From a virus: a stretch of DNA of 64,000 nt. The notes under the pieces are model-generated. The model saw only the letters and a list, made by a program, of their open reading frames with translations. It was not told where the DNA came from and made no database searches. Below, piece by piece: positions 36,832 to 45,883 of this stretch (positions are counted from its first letter, which is position 1; the number at the start of each line of letters is the position of its first letter). The position numbers were made by a program, and so were the translations under genes. The stretch spans positions 1 through 64,000 of the IMG/VR virus record IMGVR_UViG_3300013286_000012; one strand, written 5' to 3'.

Positions 36832-37283
36832 AATATAAATGAATCCCTCCGACCCATTGTTTGCGAGCGACGACTTATCTCTCTTGATACCAAGGTGATG
36901 TCCCGTTCTTGATTGTTTAACATCATCTCTAATATCTTACGATAAGCGTACTTCTCTTCGTACTTATCTCGCAAATCAAGGATGTCAGGCTCAACATCAA
37001 TCTGAGCCTTAATGAGCGAGACCGTGGTGCCCTTGGGCGCTCCTGTGGTTTTTGTTACAAGCATGCGGCTCTCAGCCAACTCAGCCTTGCGCAGGGCATC
37101 CCGTTCAGCCAGTTGAGCCTGTACCAACTGGCTAGACATATAGTCAGCCCAACCTGTAAGAATGGTAAACATCTCAGCCAACTGTTCACTGCTTAATTCA
37201 GTGATATCTGGTGGCAGTACCGCTTGAGCATACGTTGGCTTAGGGAGGTCTATGCCACCTTGCATCATCGGTGAGAGTTCCAT
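36828..37283 (-). CDS. coiled-coil protein of unknown function
   Basis: 151 residues, nearly all helical (LVQAQLAERDALRKAELAE; RDKYEEKYAYRKILEMML). Directly downstream of the Cas4-like gene, three bases away. Possibly a recombination or nuclease partner; no family recognised. Confidence 0.6.
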   Translation of the reverse strand: MELSPMMQGGIDLPKPTYAQAVLPPDITELSSEQLAEMFTILTGWADYMSSQLVQAQLAERDALRKAELAESRMLVTKTTGAPKGTTVSLIKAQIDVEPDILDLRDKYEEKYAYRKILEMMLNNQERDITLVSREISRRSQTMGRRDSFIL

Positions 37284-37285
37284 AA

Positions 37286-38131
37286 TTAATCTCCAATCAA
37301 ATCACACTGCTTACAACCACTAGGGTCAACATTACACTTCGGCATAACGCCAGCGTCAACCGCATCATTAATCTGCTGTGCCTTGTAGAAGACTCTCTCA
37401 ACCATGTCATAATCAGCCTTTACTGTGAACTCTTTGTAATCTTGGTCCATCTTTAATTCATATAAAAATACAATTTCTTTGGGCGCATCTTCTCCATACA
37501 TACGATGAGCAAGTTCTAGATACATCTGACCTTGCAACAAGTGACCACGGAATGGACGACGAATATTACGCCACGCCTTCTTTAAGTCATGGTCAGCATC
37601 ACGGAGCAAATCTGGTGCCTCAAAGCGCAGCGTGCCTTCACCAATAGACTTAATCTCAATCAAGAAATCATCATCAAGACCCTTGACCCAGCCATCGGTG
37701 TGTCCCGCAATACGAAGACTGTGGTCAACAAGTGCTACTTCGTCATAAACTAACGTTGCACACTTGCAGTGTTCGCATACTTCTGGAGATAACCCTGCAG
37801 TAATGCCCTTACAATTTTGACATTTAAAATCTCCCCACATATTTCCCATCTCATAGATGCGATTTTGCCATTTAGCATGAATGAAATGACCCTCATCAAA
37901 GATATTTTGCAGACGAAGGTTGGGGTTTGCTTGTTTCTTGATACCACCAGTAAGCAAGTAATAGGAATAACGATGGCAAAAGTCAGACCTAATCATCTCT
38001 GATGGATGAAGTACAATAGTACTGCGGTCATCTGGAACTCTCTTAAGTAGATGACGTTCAATAGGACCAAGAAGGCGCGTATCTGCTTTCTTAGTATCTA
38101 AGTATTTTTGTAAGTTATTCTTGACTACCAT
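37286..38131 (-). CDS. Cas4/RecB-like PD-(D/E)XK exonuclease
   Basis: 281 residues. A Cys near the N-terminus (SDFCHRYSYYLLTGG), AGHTDGWVKG (D) and FLIEIKSIG (E-x-K) form the PD-(D/E)XK site; QGQMYLELAHRM is the Q-x3-Y motif of RecB/Cas4 nucleases; the C-terminal CNVDPSGCKQC supplies the other Cys of the iron-sulphur cluster. A central CQNCKG...CEHCKC insertion is a zinc ribbon. Such nucleases serve phage recombination with the RecA and resolvase coded nearby. TAATG with the WhiB gene. Confidence 0.85.
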   Translation of the reverse strand: MVVKNNLQKYLDTKKADTRLLGPIERHLLKRVPDDRSTIVLHPSEMIRSDFCHRYSYYLLTGGIKKQANPNLRLQNIFDEGHFIHAKWQNRIYEMGNMWGDFKCQNCKGITAGLSPEVCEHCKCATLVYDEVALVDHSLRIAGHTDGWVKGLDDDFLIEIKSIGEGTLRFEAPDLLRDADHDLKKAWRNIRRPFRGHLLQGQMYLELAHRMYGEDAPKEIVFLYELKMDQDYKEFTVKADYDMVERVFYKAQQINDAVDAGVMPKCNVDPSGCKQCDLIGD

Positions 38132-38460
38132 TATTTATCCCTCTCATTACTAAAAATAAATTCTTGAAGCGTCATTTTTTTCTTGTACTTCTTCTTCCAT
38201 TTTCTTATGAGAGCATTTCTTTCTCGATGAGAAAGTCCTCCCCAAATACCGTGAGGCTCATCTCGACTTACTGCATCCCATAAACACTTTTCGCGTACAG
38301 GACACGGACTTTGACGAGATTCTCCAAAACAAATAGATTTTGCTTGTGTTGCAAGCACTTTGTATTGTTCTTTATCACGGGGTGGAAAAAAAATAAAAGT
38401 TGTATCGTCTTTGCCTCGGCAACGTGCTTCGTATACCCAAGCGTGGCGGGACTCATCCAT
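38131..38460 (-). CDS. WhiB-family regulator, altered Cys spacing
   Basis: 109 residues. GIWGGLSHRERNALIRKWKKK (residues 71-91) is the family turn and basic tail. The cysteines are at 14, 44, 53 and 59: the usual central C-x2-C is stretched to C-x8-C (ICFGESRQSPCP), followed by C-x5-C. The cluster may still form; the deviation is noted. Second WhiB in the window, next to a different gene set, so it may regulate replication genes. Confidence 0.8.
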   Translation of the reverse strand: MDESRHAWVYEARCRGKDDTTFIFFPPRDKEQYKVLATQAKSICFGESRQSPCPVREKCLWDAVSRDEPHGIWGGLSHRERNALIRKWKKKYKKKMTLQEFIFSNERDK

Positions 38461-38772
38461 TTATTGGAGTTTCTCTCTCATCTCTAAAAAATCATCTTCG
38501 GTTAAGAGTACATAGTTCTTGTCGTTAAGGCTAATTCCAAACACTGGCATTCTGCTATCAATAATTGCTTCTATAACAATTTTTTCAACTTCTAATGCTT
38601 TAATTGAAAACGATTTTTTGCCAGTCCACTTATGTTCAATCAATAAATCAGGTGAACGGACATCTCCTTTTCTAGACCAGAAAGCCCCAGAAGCAGCAGT
38701 CTTTGACCCACCAACTTTCTTAGCAAGTCGTTTCTCGTGCTTTTGAGATTGTTTTTGACCTTCACTCTTCAA
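38461..38772 (-). CDS. PD-(D/E)XK Holliday-junction resolvase-like protein
   Basis: 103 residues. KRLAKKVGGSKTAASGAFWS, then SRKGDVRSPDLLIEHKWTGKKSF gives D...D-x(n)-E-x-K, as in Hjc-type and phage resolvases. FSIKALEVEKIVIEAI is the terminal helix pair. A basic N-terminus contacts DNA. Overlaps the next gene by 11 bases. Confidence 0.7.
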   Translation of the reverse strand: MKSEGQKQSQKHEKRLAKKVGGSKTAASGAFWSRKGDVRSPDLLIEHKWTGKKSFSIKALEVEKIVIEAIIDSRMPVFGISLNDKNYVLLTEDDFLEMREKLQ

Positions 38773-39007
38773 GAAGTTCTACCTTGCCCTCTTCGTAGCC
38801 CTCCAGCAAACGAGGAACAAGGTAGAAAAATGTTTCACGCCAAAAACATTGTGAACAACCGCAGAATAATTCTCCAGAAAGTGTTTCTGATACCTCATCA
38901 TCAGTGCCTTCGTAAATAGCATCCATGAGCATATCGGTGTAATCCTCTACTCCTTTCTCTAATGTGTGCGCCCAATCTTGGTCATTGACAATAAAATTTT
39001 TAGGCAT
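38762..39007 (-). CDS. small acidic protein with Cys pair
   Basis: 81 residues with CGCSQC (C-x-C-x2-C) in the middle and an acidic helical start (VEDYTDMLMDAIYEGTDDEV). Probably one metal site. Between the resolvase and recA. Unknown. Confidence 0.55.
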   Translation of the reverse strand: MPKNFIVNDQDWAHTLEKGVEDYTDMLMDAIYEGTDDEVSETLSGELFCGCSQCFWRETFFYLVPRLLEGYEEGKVELLEE

Positions 39008-40046
39008 CTAATTCCTCCGCCATTGGTAGGTCACTTGTTTCAAAAACTAACTTTTGTAATTCATCTTTAAGTTCAATTTCTTCACGGATGCTTTGGATAG
39101 CAGAGTCAATTCCTTGCCATTTGCGTTCACCAAAGTAATACCATCCGCCTTTACGTTGGATAATATTTTTTACAACAGCCAATGCTGCAACTTCTTTGGC
39201 AAAATCAAACTCACCAGGAGCACACTCGCCACCTTCTGCAAAATAAAAATCAAAGTAAGCAAGACGTTGTGGTGGTGCAGTTTTGTTCTTTAGCGTGCGA
39301 ACTTTAATACGTTGTCCTATACGGACCTTGTTTGTTCCAGAACCAATCTCAATCCACTCATCACGTTTTACCTCACAACGAGTAAAGAACGCATAGTTCT
39401 TTCCCTCTCCACCAGGAGTTGTGCGTGGGTCTCCGTGCATTACTCCAATCTTCATGCGGTACTGGTTGATGATAAGACCAAGAACTGGGCGCTCATCTTC
39501 AACAAGGGAACGCTTCATGGCTGTTCCTACTACACGAAAAAATTTATTGGTGAGTAATGCACCACGACCAACGGTTGCCTCGCTCATATCTTTCTCCATT
39601 TCTGGTGCAGGAGATAATGCTGGCAATGAATCAATAACAATTGCATCTACTGATTTAGATTCAGCAAATTGAATAACGGCTTGGTATGCCTCTTCCATAA
39701 TGCTAGTCTCAATGACAATAATACGACCAGTATCAACTCCACACATCGCCGCATACTCAGGCACCCATTGTTCTGCAGCAACCCACACAGTTGTATGTTC
39801 TGGATTCTTTGCTTGATTTGCAGCAATCGTTTTAAGCGCTAATGCAGTTTTACCGTGTGAGGGTTCTCCAATTAATTCATTCCATTGGTTTCCTGGAAAT
39901 CCTCCTCCAAGGACATAATCCAATGTAGTAGAACCACTGGTAATGCGAGGAATAAGGTCACTCCTAATGTCAGAAGCGATAACCACCACATTGTCCCCAA
40001 ATTTTTTGTTGAGGAGCGCCATAATTTTTTTTGCTTCATCATTCAC
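39000..40046 (-). CDS. RecA-type recombinase
   Basis: 348 residues. GEPSHGKTAL (60-69) is Walker A; AIVIDSLPALSP is Walker B (about 135-146); GLIINQYRMKIG (loop and beta) and the C-terminal helical part agree with RecA. It lacks the exact 96-residue N-terminal polymerisation motif but has a short helix, like other phage RecA/Sak4-type proteins of actinophages. It catalyses strand exchange for recombination-dependent replication. TAATG with the zinc ribbon gene upstream. Confidence 0.85.
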   Translation of the reverse strand: MNDEAKKIMALLNKKFGDNVVVIASDIRSDLIPRITSGSTTLDYVLGGGFPGNQWNELIGEPSHGKTALALKTIAANQAKNPEHTTVWVAAEQWVPEYAAMCGVDTGRIIVIETSIMEEAYQAVIQFAESKSVDAIVIDSLPALSPAPEMEKDMSEATVGRGALLTNKFFRVVGTAMKRSLVEDERPVLGLIINQYRMKIGVMHGDPRTTPGGEGKNYAFFTRCEVKRDEWIEIGSGTNKVRIGQRIKVRTLKNKTAPPQRLAYFDFYFAEGGECAPGEFDFAKEVAALAVVKNIIQRKGGWYYFGERKWQGIDSAIQSIREEIELKDELQKLVFETSDLPMAEELDA

Positions 40047-40441
40047 TAGTTAATCCTTCCAATGATTCCTTGTGGATTCCAATTACTTGCAATGTCATTT
40101 CCAATTGAAGCCTTTGTTGCTCCCTCTACCTTTGCACCAGTTAATGCGCCAAAACGACTACCCGACTGTTCTACTGGGTAACCACAGTCATAACAGCGTG
40201 GTTTTGCATTTTGAACAGACATGTAATTGTTACCCCCACAATCGGGGCATGAGTCAGTCTGCTGTGCGCTACCAATGCGAAGAGACGGTGCCTGTGGTTG
40301 TGGCGGTGAATACGGAGTCATAGGTTGTTGTGACGGCGGCATCGGCACATCTGCTGGTCGTGTTTGTTGTGGTGCTGCGGGCTGTGCACCTAGTTGTTTT
40401 GCCCACCAGTCTGCATTACTCAATCTTTTGCCTCTCCCCAT
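40046..40441 (-). CDS. Pro-rich protein with zinc ribbon
   Basis: 131 residues. A Pro/Gln-rich, likely flexible N-terminus (PADVPMPPSQQPMTPYSPPQ) is followed by a zinc ribbon: SCPDCGGNNYMS and PRCYDCGYPV. The Gly-rich end (GALTGAKVEGATK) is unrecognised. Between DNA polymerase and recA; it overlaps the polymerase by 22 bases. Possibly a single-stranded DNA or loader accessory. Confidence 0.65.
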   Translation of the reverse strand: MGRGKRLSNADWWAKQLGAQPAAPQQTRPADVPMPPSQQPMTPYSPPQPQAPSLRIGSAQQTDSCPDCGGNNYMSVQNAKPRCYDCGYPVEQSGSRFGALTGAKVEGATKASIGNDIASNWNPQGIIGRIN

Positions 40442-42423
40442 TTGTTAACTATCTTTACCTCTGCAATAAGAGGAACTGTAATTTCTGGAAGTTTAATTCC
40501 TTCCATTGATTCCCGAATTGCTTCGGCAGTTTCTTCTGCTAGGTCTCCACGTGCCACTGTAACTAACTCGTCATGTACAGTCAACACAACATTGACATCT
40601 GGTTCATCAACAAAACAAGAATGTGCCCTAATAATGGCTAATTTCATTAAATCTGCAGCAGAACCTTGAATAACGGTGTTAAAGGCTTGTCGGTCAGCCC
40701 TAGCCTTTAAGCCACGGTCTTTGCTCTTTAACTCTGGAATGTAGCGGCGACGTCCAAAAATAGTTTCAACATAAGGTGTCGGTCCACGTCCATTAGCCTG
40801 ACGTATAACTTTTGCTTTGTATTTAGAGATATCGTGAAATTGTTCTTCAAAACGATTTAACAAATCTTTAGCATCTGCAACAGAGCACCCAACTTGTTGA
40901 GCAATTTTTTCTGGCCCAACACCATAAGCAATAGAAAGAACAAGAACTTTTCCAGCCTTTCTGTTTACTCCCATTGTGTCACCAATAGTGGTGTAAATAT
41001 CACCGCCATTTAAATAATTATTCATCATAATTGGGTCGTTAGAAAATGATGCAATAATTCTTGGTTCAATCTGCGAGTAATCAGCCACTATTAATTTGTA
41101 CCCTGGTGGAGCAACAAATAAATTTCTAATTAATATTCCATACTTTCCACTGCTTGGAATATTTTGTAGGTTTGGGTCACTACTGGAGAACCGACCAGTT
41201 TCTGCTCCGTGCGCTTTAAAATTTGTGTGAACCCTTCCCTCAATCATGAGGCTTTTTTTATCCACAATCTTTTCTTTTCCCATTGTTGTGCGAGTAATCT
41301 CTCCACCAAGGTAAGGCATCACATACGTGGTCATTAATTTGTTTAAGTCTTGGTATTCTAAAATTGCGTCAACAAGTTCATCTTTTGCACGATAAAACTC
41401 CAATGCATCAGAAGACACGGAATAATGTTTAATTCCTAACTCTGATGGATTTGTTGCTGCCACATCTTGACCTTTAAGAGTAAGGGCCACACGAATACGC
41501 AAATTAGGTTTAATTCCACGACCCTCTGGTTTTGGTGAGAACAACAACTCTTGTTTTTCTTTGATGGAGTTCATAGAAAAAGGACGACCCGTAAGTTTCC
41601 ATGCTTTGGCTTTAGCATTGTCAATATCTTTTTCAAGGCGCATTTTCAATGCCTTTAACTCTTCTACATCAATGTTGGCACCAGTTAATTCCATGTCACA
41701 AAGCGCTGCAACAACGTCCATCTCTAACTGCCAAACTCTTTTAAGATTTCCCTGTAATTTTGCATTTAAAGATTTATACAACTTCCAAGTTACTTCGGAA
41801 TCAAAACCAGAATAATGAGCAACATCGCTAAATGAGTGCACTTCAACCATTGCTCCAATTCCTTTTTCAACTTTGATACCCAACTCTCGTTCAGAGCAAG
41901 CAGCAAGTCCAAGGGCATTCCGACTACGATTATCAATAATAAAAGAAGCCATTAAAGTATCAAAATGTGGTTTGCTAGGAACTACTCCACGGTAATATTT
42001 AGCAATAGACTTTAAATCAAACTTAACATTATGACCAATCTTTAATTTGTCGCTAAAAAATAATGGCTTTAACTCTTTAAATACATCTCCAGGAAATAAC
42101 TGCGCTGGCGGATTACCAAACACGGGCGTCCATTTGGCTTGATTCTTTGAGTAGTCTGCTTCTGCAAGTGTTTTACCTGCTGCAACCTTACGCTGACCAC
42201 TAAGGAGCATCTCTTTATCCCAATGCAAAAATTCACCATTTGGGTGACCCATAGGAATAACATCTGTGCGACCTTCTGTTGCTAAAGAAATCCACATAAC
42301 ATCATTGACTTTTGGTTGAATTCTATTTTCACCAACTGTTTCCACATCAAAGGAAAAAGCATCTACCTTGGAGTAAAACTCAACAAGTTCTTGTAACTGT
42401 TCTTTGGTTGTAATAATATTCAT
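40420..42423 (-). CDS. polA: DNA polymerase I (family A) with 3'-5' exonuclease
   Basis: 667 residues, ATG at 42423 behind GAGGGG. Residues 1-220 form a DEDDy exonuclease (FSFDVETVG, HNVKFDLKSI, FDTLMASFI, HYSGFDSEVTWKLY with the catalytic Tyr/Asp). The polymerase part has motif A DYSQIEPRIIA, motif B K-x3-x3-YG in GKVLVLSIAYGVG, and motif C LTVHDELV. No 5' nuclease domain, as in most phage family A enzymes. It replicates the phage genome with the helicase and primase coded upstream. The long upstream hairpin (42448-42487) may set its expression. Confidence 0.95.
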   Translation of the reverse strand: MNIITTKEQLQELVEFYSKVDAFSFDVETVGENRIQPKVNDVMWISLATEGRTDVIPMGHPNGEFLHWDKEMLLSGQRKVAAGKTLAEADYSKNQAKWTPVFGNPPAQLFPGDVFKELKPLFFSDKLKIGHNVKFDLKSIAKYYRGVVPSKPHFDTLMASFIIDNRSRNALGLAACSERELGIKVEKGIGAMVEVHSFSDVAHYSGFDSEVTWKLYKSLNAKLQGNLKRVWQLEMDVVAALCDMELTGANIDVEELKALKMRLEKDIDNAKAKAWKLTGRPFSMNSIKEKQELLFSPKPEGRGIKPNLRIRVALTLKGQDVAATNPSELGIKHYSVSSDALEFYRAKDELVDAILEYQDLNKLMTTYVMPYLGGEITRTTMGKEKIVDKKSLMIEGRVHTNFKAHGAETGRFSSSDPNLQNIPSSGKYGILIRNLFVAPPGYKLIVADYSQIEPRIIASFSNDPIMMNNYLNGGDIYTTIGDTMGVNRKAGKVLVLSIAYGVGPEKIAQQVGCSVADAKDLLNRFEEQFHDISKYKAKVIRQANGRGPTPYVETIFGRRRYIPELKSKDRGLKARADRQAFNTVIQGSAADLMKLAIIRAHSCFVDEPDVNVVLTVHDELVTVARGDLAEETAEAIRESMEGIKLPEITVPLIAEVKIVNKWGEAKD

Positions 42424-42447
42424 GTAAATCCCCTCAAAAGTTTTGGT

Positions 42448-42487
42448 GTGAGAGAGCCTGAAGCGTCGTAAGCACAGGCTCCCTCAC
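42448..42487 (-). terminator. hairpin between SSB-like and polymerase genes
   Basis: GTGAGAGAGCCT (42448-42459) pairs with AGGCTCCCTCAC (42476-42487) with one mismatch, around a 16-base loop, in the 76-base gap between the ssDNA-binding-like gene and polA. There is no T-tract, so it may be an attenuator, an RNase processing site or an mRNA stabiliser that lowers polymerase relative to SSB. Confidence 0.5.
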
Positions 42488-42499
42488 GTGGAAGCGTAC

Positions 42500-43147
42500 T
42501 TACGCTACAGAGCGAGCAACCTCAAGCATTTCGGAGCGAGGGGTCTCTCTAATAACTTCTGCTGTGAACGGTACAGCGGCTGCTACTAACTCTTGTACAT
42601 CGTCAGTGCTTAACTTCCATTCCTCAGCCAGGTCACGTCCACGAACAAAGTTAAGGGTATACTGTGTTGTTGGGCCTGAACCTAGACGAGAAACTTCCCA
42701 GAACTCTTTGGAAAGAGGTCCTTTACGCTCATCATCGTGCGCCTTCTTAATTTGGCGAGCAAGTGATGGTGGTGCTGTCATGATTTGAACTCCTTGTAAC
42801 TCTCCTGAGAGAACAAGTACGTTGAATGAAAACTTGCCACGTGGCTTATCGCCAAGGACATCGCAGAGTGGACATGCCTCACCGATGCAAACAAAAGATT
42901 TCTTACCCTTTGGGCGTTCAATCCAATGCTGCTCGTATGATGCAAATGGTTGGTCTTCAAGAAACTTCACCAATTGTGGTGATTCTGAAAACTTGAAGTC
43001 GGTAGGAAAATCAGATGAATTTTCCTGTATGAGTGAGTCGAATGCATCCCAACCTTGTTGAACTGTTGTTCCAACTTTTGGCATTGCATCTTCGTTATCT
43101 TCTGAGAGGTATGAATCTGCCTCTACTGTTGGTTTTGTTATTGGCAT
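42500..43147 (-). CDS. ssDNA-binding-like protein (gp32 type)
   Basis: 215 residues. The central part (SYEQHWIERPKGKKSFVCIG, then ACPLCDVLGDKPRGKFSFNV) has a CIGxxCPLC zinc motif inside an OB-like strand pattern, as in T4 gp32-type phage ssDNA-binding proteins. An acidic N-terminus and a long helical C-terminus follow. Its place directly before polA, and single-gene size, fit. A direct SSB assignment is inference. Confidence 0.6.
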   Translation of the reverse strand: MPITKPTVEADSYLSEDNEDAMPKVGTTVQQGWDAFDSLIQENSSDFPTDFKFSESPQLVKFLEDQPFASYEQHWIERPKGKKSFVCIGEACPLCDVLGDKPRGKFSFNVLVLSGELQGVQIMTAPPSLARQIKKAHDDERKGPLSKEFWEVSRLGSGPTTQYTLNFVRGRDLAEEWKLSTDDVQELVAAAVPFTAEVIRETPRSEMLEVARSVA

Positions 43148-43170
43148 TTGTTTCTTTCTGGTAATGAGGC

Positions 43171-43647
43171 CTATTGGCTCTCGGTGGATGTGATGTCTTT
43201 CCAGCGCTTTATTAAAGCCTCTGTTAAGTCATTGTATTGATTCCACTCTACGCGAGCAGAACCGAGCAATCCTCTACGGTTAAATTCTTCAACTGTAGAT
43301 TCAATAAGTGCACGAGTATAAACTCGGTTTCCTCCAGTGCTTTGGCCTTTTAAAGTTTTAGACCGAAGGCGATATGGGGCGCGAGGGATATACCCCTTAC
43401 GTTCCCACAGACGGATAGTAACAATGGTTTTTTCTAACGCTTGCGCTAACGCACTGATAGTAAAAACTTCTGCTTCTTTTCCACCTAATGTTTTAACAAT
43501 GGGATTTGCATCCCAACCGTTACTTTCTCCCGTCCTACGACGAGAAACTTTTGGGTCTTGTTCACGTCGTTTGCGTTTTGAACCAGGAACGTACTCCAAG
43601 TTAGCAAACGCTTCAAGGATTTCATCTTCCCCACGTAGACCAGCCAT
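43171..43647 (-). CDS. MerR-like HTH regulator
   Basis: 158 residues from the ATG at 43647 (MAGLRGEDEIL). FTISALAQALEKTIVTIRLWERKGYIPRAPYR is a MerR-type winged helix (HTH then wing), followed by GNRVYTRALIESTVEEFNRR. A basic linker (KRKRREQDPKVSRRR) precedes it. No ligand Cys. Possibly regulates or primes replication; it lies within the replication run and overlaps no neighbour by much. Confidence 0.75.
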   Translation of the reverse strand: MAGLRGEDEILEAFANLEYVPGSKRKRREQDPKVSRRRTGESNGWDANPIVKTLGGKEAEVFTISALAQALEKTIVTIRLWERKGYIPRAPYRLRSKTLKGQSTGGNRVYTRALIESTVEEFNRRGLLGSARVEWNQYNDLTEALIKRWKDITSTESQ

Positions 43648-43649
43648 TG

Positions 43650-44090
43650 TTACTTCTTCTTCAGTACTAATGCCCAAACAATTTGTTGTGGGTACATTTC
43701 TTCAATCTCTTCTTCAGTAAGTTCATCGCTGTAAAGAGCAGCCATCAAAGCATCCTCATCAACAACTTCTTTAGTAATAATAAGTTTATCTCGTAAACCC
43801 TTTTCTTCAATTAATTCAAAGGCTCGTAGTTCATTTATTTTTCTAGAAACACGACGCTGCTTTACAACTGCAACTGCTCCATCAATTTCTTTATCAAGTT
43901 CAATCACAATATTTCCAGATGAGTCAGGCTCACCATTAGCGTCCAGTTGTTCAAACAACTTAACTTTTAATTCTTTTTGCTGTGTTTCCCAATACTCAAG
44001 TTGTTGCTTTACAAAAGAGTATTGTTTTGCTTGTGCTGAAAAATCATTATCATCAGCAAATCGTGGCTCTGTTGGTTTTACTCTTGCCAT
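43650..44090 (-). CDS. coiled-coil hypothetical protein
   Basis: 146 residues; N-terminal helix (SFVKQQLEYWETQQKELKVK), a beta hairpin with IELDKEIDGAVAVVKQRRV, and a helical C-terminus with EEIEEMYPQQIVW. The layout resembles phage recombination or exonuclease-associated small proteins, but no family is assigned. Confidence 0.6.
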   Translation of the reverse strand: MARVKPTEPRFADDNDFSAQAKQYSFVKQQLEYWETQQKELKVKLFEQLDANGEPDSSGNIVIELDKEIDGAVAVVKQRRVSRKINELRAFELIEEKGLRDKLIITKEVVDEDALMAALYSDELTEEEIEEMYPQQIVWALVLKKK

Positions 44091-44099
44091 GTGTTCCCC

Positions 44100-45674
44100 C
44101 TATGGTCTTGCTTTCTGTAGGAATCCTATAAGGCTACCCACCGTTAAGTCAACTCCACCCTTGGCGTTGATTCCTATTCCATCCATAACGGCATCCGCTA
44201 CGGCATTCTTTTGTTGGAGCATATCGTGTTGGCGTTCCTCTATGGAGTTGGCAACAATCATGTCTTGGATAGTGATGCTAGGCCAACGACTTGATGCTCT
44301 CTTAATTCGGCCGTTTCTTTGGACGGCTAAACCCGCTGACCAAGGAAGGTCATAGTTTACGAGAAGGTTTGCATTAGGAAGGTCAACACCATAACCTCCA
44401 GCATCAGAAGAAATAAATACGCGACAGTCAGGGTCAGAAATAAACTTTTCTTTGCTTTTTTCTTTTTCTTTGGCATTCATACTACCTGTGTAAAGGGTTC
44501 CTCCAACTTCTGAGTGGATAAGGTCAAGCATCCCTACCCACGAAGTAAATATAACTACCTTTGCTTCTGGGTCTGTATCTAGATGGTCATTAACGTAGTT
44601 CTTTAATTCTTGCAGTTTCTGAGATTTAACGACCCCCTCTAATAAGCCCCGTTCTTTTAGGCTATATGCATATGCGCTTCCATTACCTAGTTGTTTATCA
44701 AATGCTTGGGCGCTATTTTCCAGCAATGATGGATGGTCGCACAACATTCTGAGAGCAGTTATTTTGGACATGATAGAGCCACGCATCATGTCTGCAGGGC
44801 TTCCAGGGTTGCTGTCGTGCCCATAGTGAGCAAAGAGTGAGAAAGATGAACCCAGAAGTTGTTGCGCCTCGTACAACTCGTTACTGAGTTCATCAGCAAT
44901 AAAGTTGTAAAGAACAGATGTTTTTTTATCAAAAGGAACTAATATTGGGTCACGATAAAGGGTGTCAGGCAAATACGGGGCTACATCTGCGTCTGTTTGA
45001 ATTTTACGAACAGATGCTTGCTTCATTTTTTCATGAAAAATAGGGAGATTACGGTAACGTTGAACTCCACCAAAATGATTCCGTACAATAAAAGTTTGGT
45101 CAAACAAATCAAAACGACCCAAGAGACCATCATCAACAAACTGCATGATGCTGTACACCTCTTCTGGTCTACCGTTTTCAATAGGTGTTCCAGTCAATGC
45201 AAATCTAATAGGAATTTTAAAGGCTAATTTCTTTACCATTTTTGCACGTTTTGAACGAAACCCCTTTATAGCCGTGGCCTCATCGCAGATGACTGCTCCC
45301 CATTCGTAATCTTTAATTAAATCCCAGTCTGCAACAATTGTTTCGTAGTTACAGATGATGTAATTGGTGTGGTCTTCCCATTCAACATCTCGCATCCAAC
45401 GAACTGTACGAACAGACTTAGCGCCATCAATAACAGAAGTACCTGCATCAGAAAACTTTTTTATTTCTTTTTCCCATTGGTATTTAAGACTGGACAATCC
45501 AATAACAAGAACTGGTTTAGTAATAGAACCATCTTCTTTTAACTTTTCAATAGCAGCAATGGTCATGCAAGTTTTCCCTAAACCCATTTCGTAAGCCACT
45601 AGCATCTTTTTACGAATAACCATCTTGTTTACAGCATCTACTTGATAAGGTTTTAATGTTCCAATAAAAGTCAT
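44100..45674 (-). CDS. SNF2-family DNA helicase/translocase
   Basis: 524 residues. Motif I EMGLGKT (29-35), Ia region, motif II VICDEAT (DEAT in place of DEAH), motif III ALTGTPIENG, and, in the second RecA lobe, VVIFTSWVGML (IV), SSDAGGYGVDLP (V) and QRNGRIKRASS (VI, with QxxGRxxR). Phage SNF2 proteins remodel nucleoprotein or help branch migration. Its start overlaps the zinc ribbon gene by ATGA. Confidence 0.9.
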   Translation of the reverse strand: MTFIGTLKPYQVDAVNKMVIRKKMLVAYEMGLGKTCMTIAAIEKLKEDGSITKPVLVIGLSSLKYQWEKEIKKFSDAGTSVIDGAKSVRTVRWMRDVEWEDHTNYIICNYETIVADWDLIKDYEWGAVICDEATAIKGFRSKRAKMVKKLAFKIPIRFALTGTPIENGRPEEVYSIMQFVDDGLLGRFDLFDQTFIVRNHFGGVQRYRNLPIFHEKMKQASVRKIQTDADVAPYLPDTLYRDPILVPFDKKTSVLYNFIADELSNELYEAQQLLGSSFSLFAHYGHDSNPGSPADMMRGSIMSKITALRMLCDHPSLLENSAQAFDKQLGNGSAYAYSLKERGLLEGVVKSQKLQELKNYVNDHLDTDPEAKVVIFTSWVGMLDLIHSEVGGTLYTGSMNAKEKEKSKEKFISDPDCRVFISSDAGGYGVDLPNANLLVNYDLPWSAGLAVQRNGRIKRASSRWPSITIQDMIVANSIEERQHDMLQQKNAVADAVMDGIGINAKGGVDLTVGSLIGFLQKARP

Positions 45675-45883
45675 GGCCTATCCAAAAGAGTAGGCGCCTT
45701 AGCGTACGAGCCGCATATAGCGCACTCCATATCTAATAGGTATTGAGAAATCTCATAATCCTCAAAAGATACTTTTATATTCCACAGAGTGGACTCACAA
45801 TGCAGGCATTCGTGACAAACCAATTGGGCATAATCCATCGTCCCTGTGTAGTCTGGTTTTAATTCACGAATTGATTTATTCAT
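45671..45883 (-). CDS. small zinc ribbon protein
   Basis: 70 residues with HECLHCESTLW and MECAICGSYA, two CxxC pairs separated by 30 residues. ATGA junctions link it to the primase and the SNF2 gene. Likely a nucleic-acid- or protein-binding accessory of replication. Confidence 0.6.
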   Translation of the reverse strand: MNKSIRELKPDYTGTMDYAQLVCHECLHCESTLWNIKVSFEDYEISQYLLDMECAICGSYAKAPTLLDRP

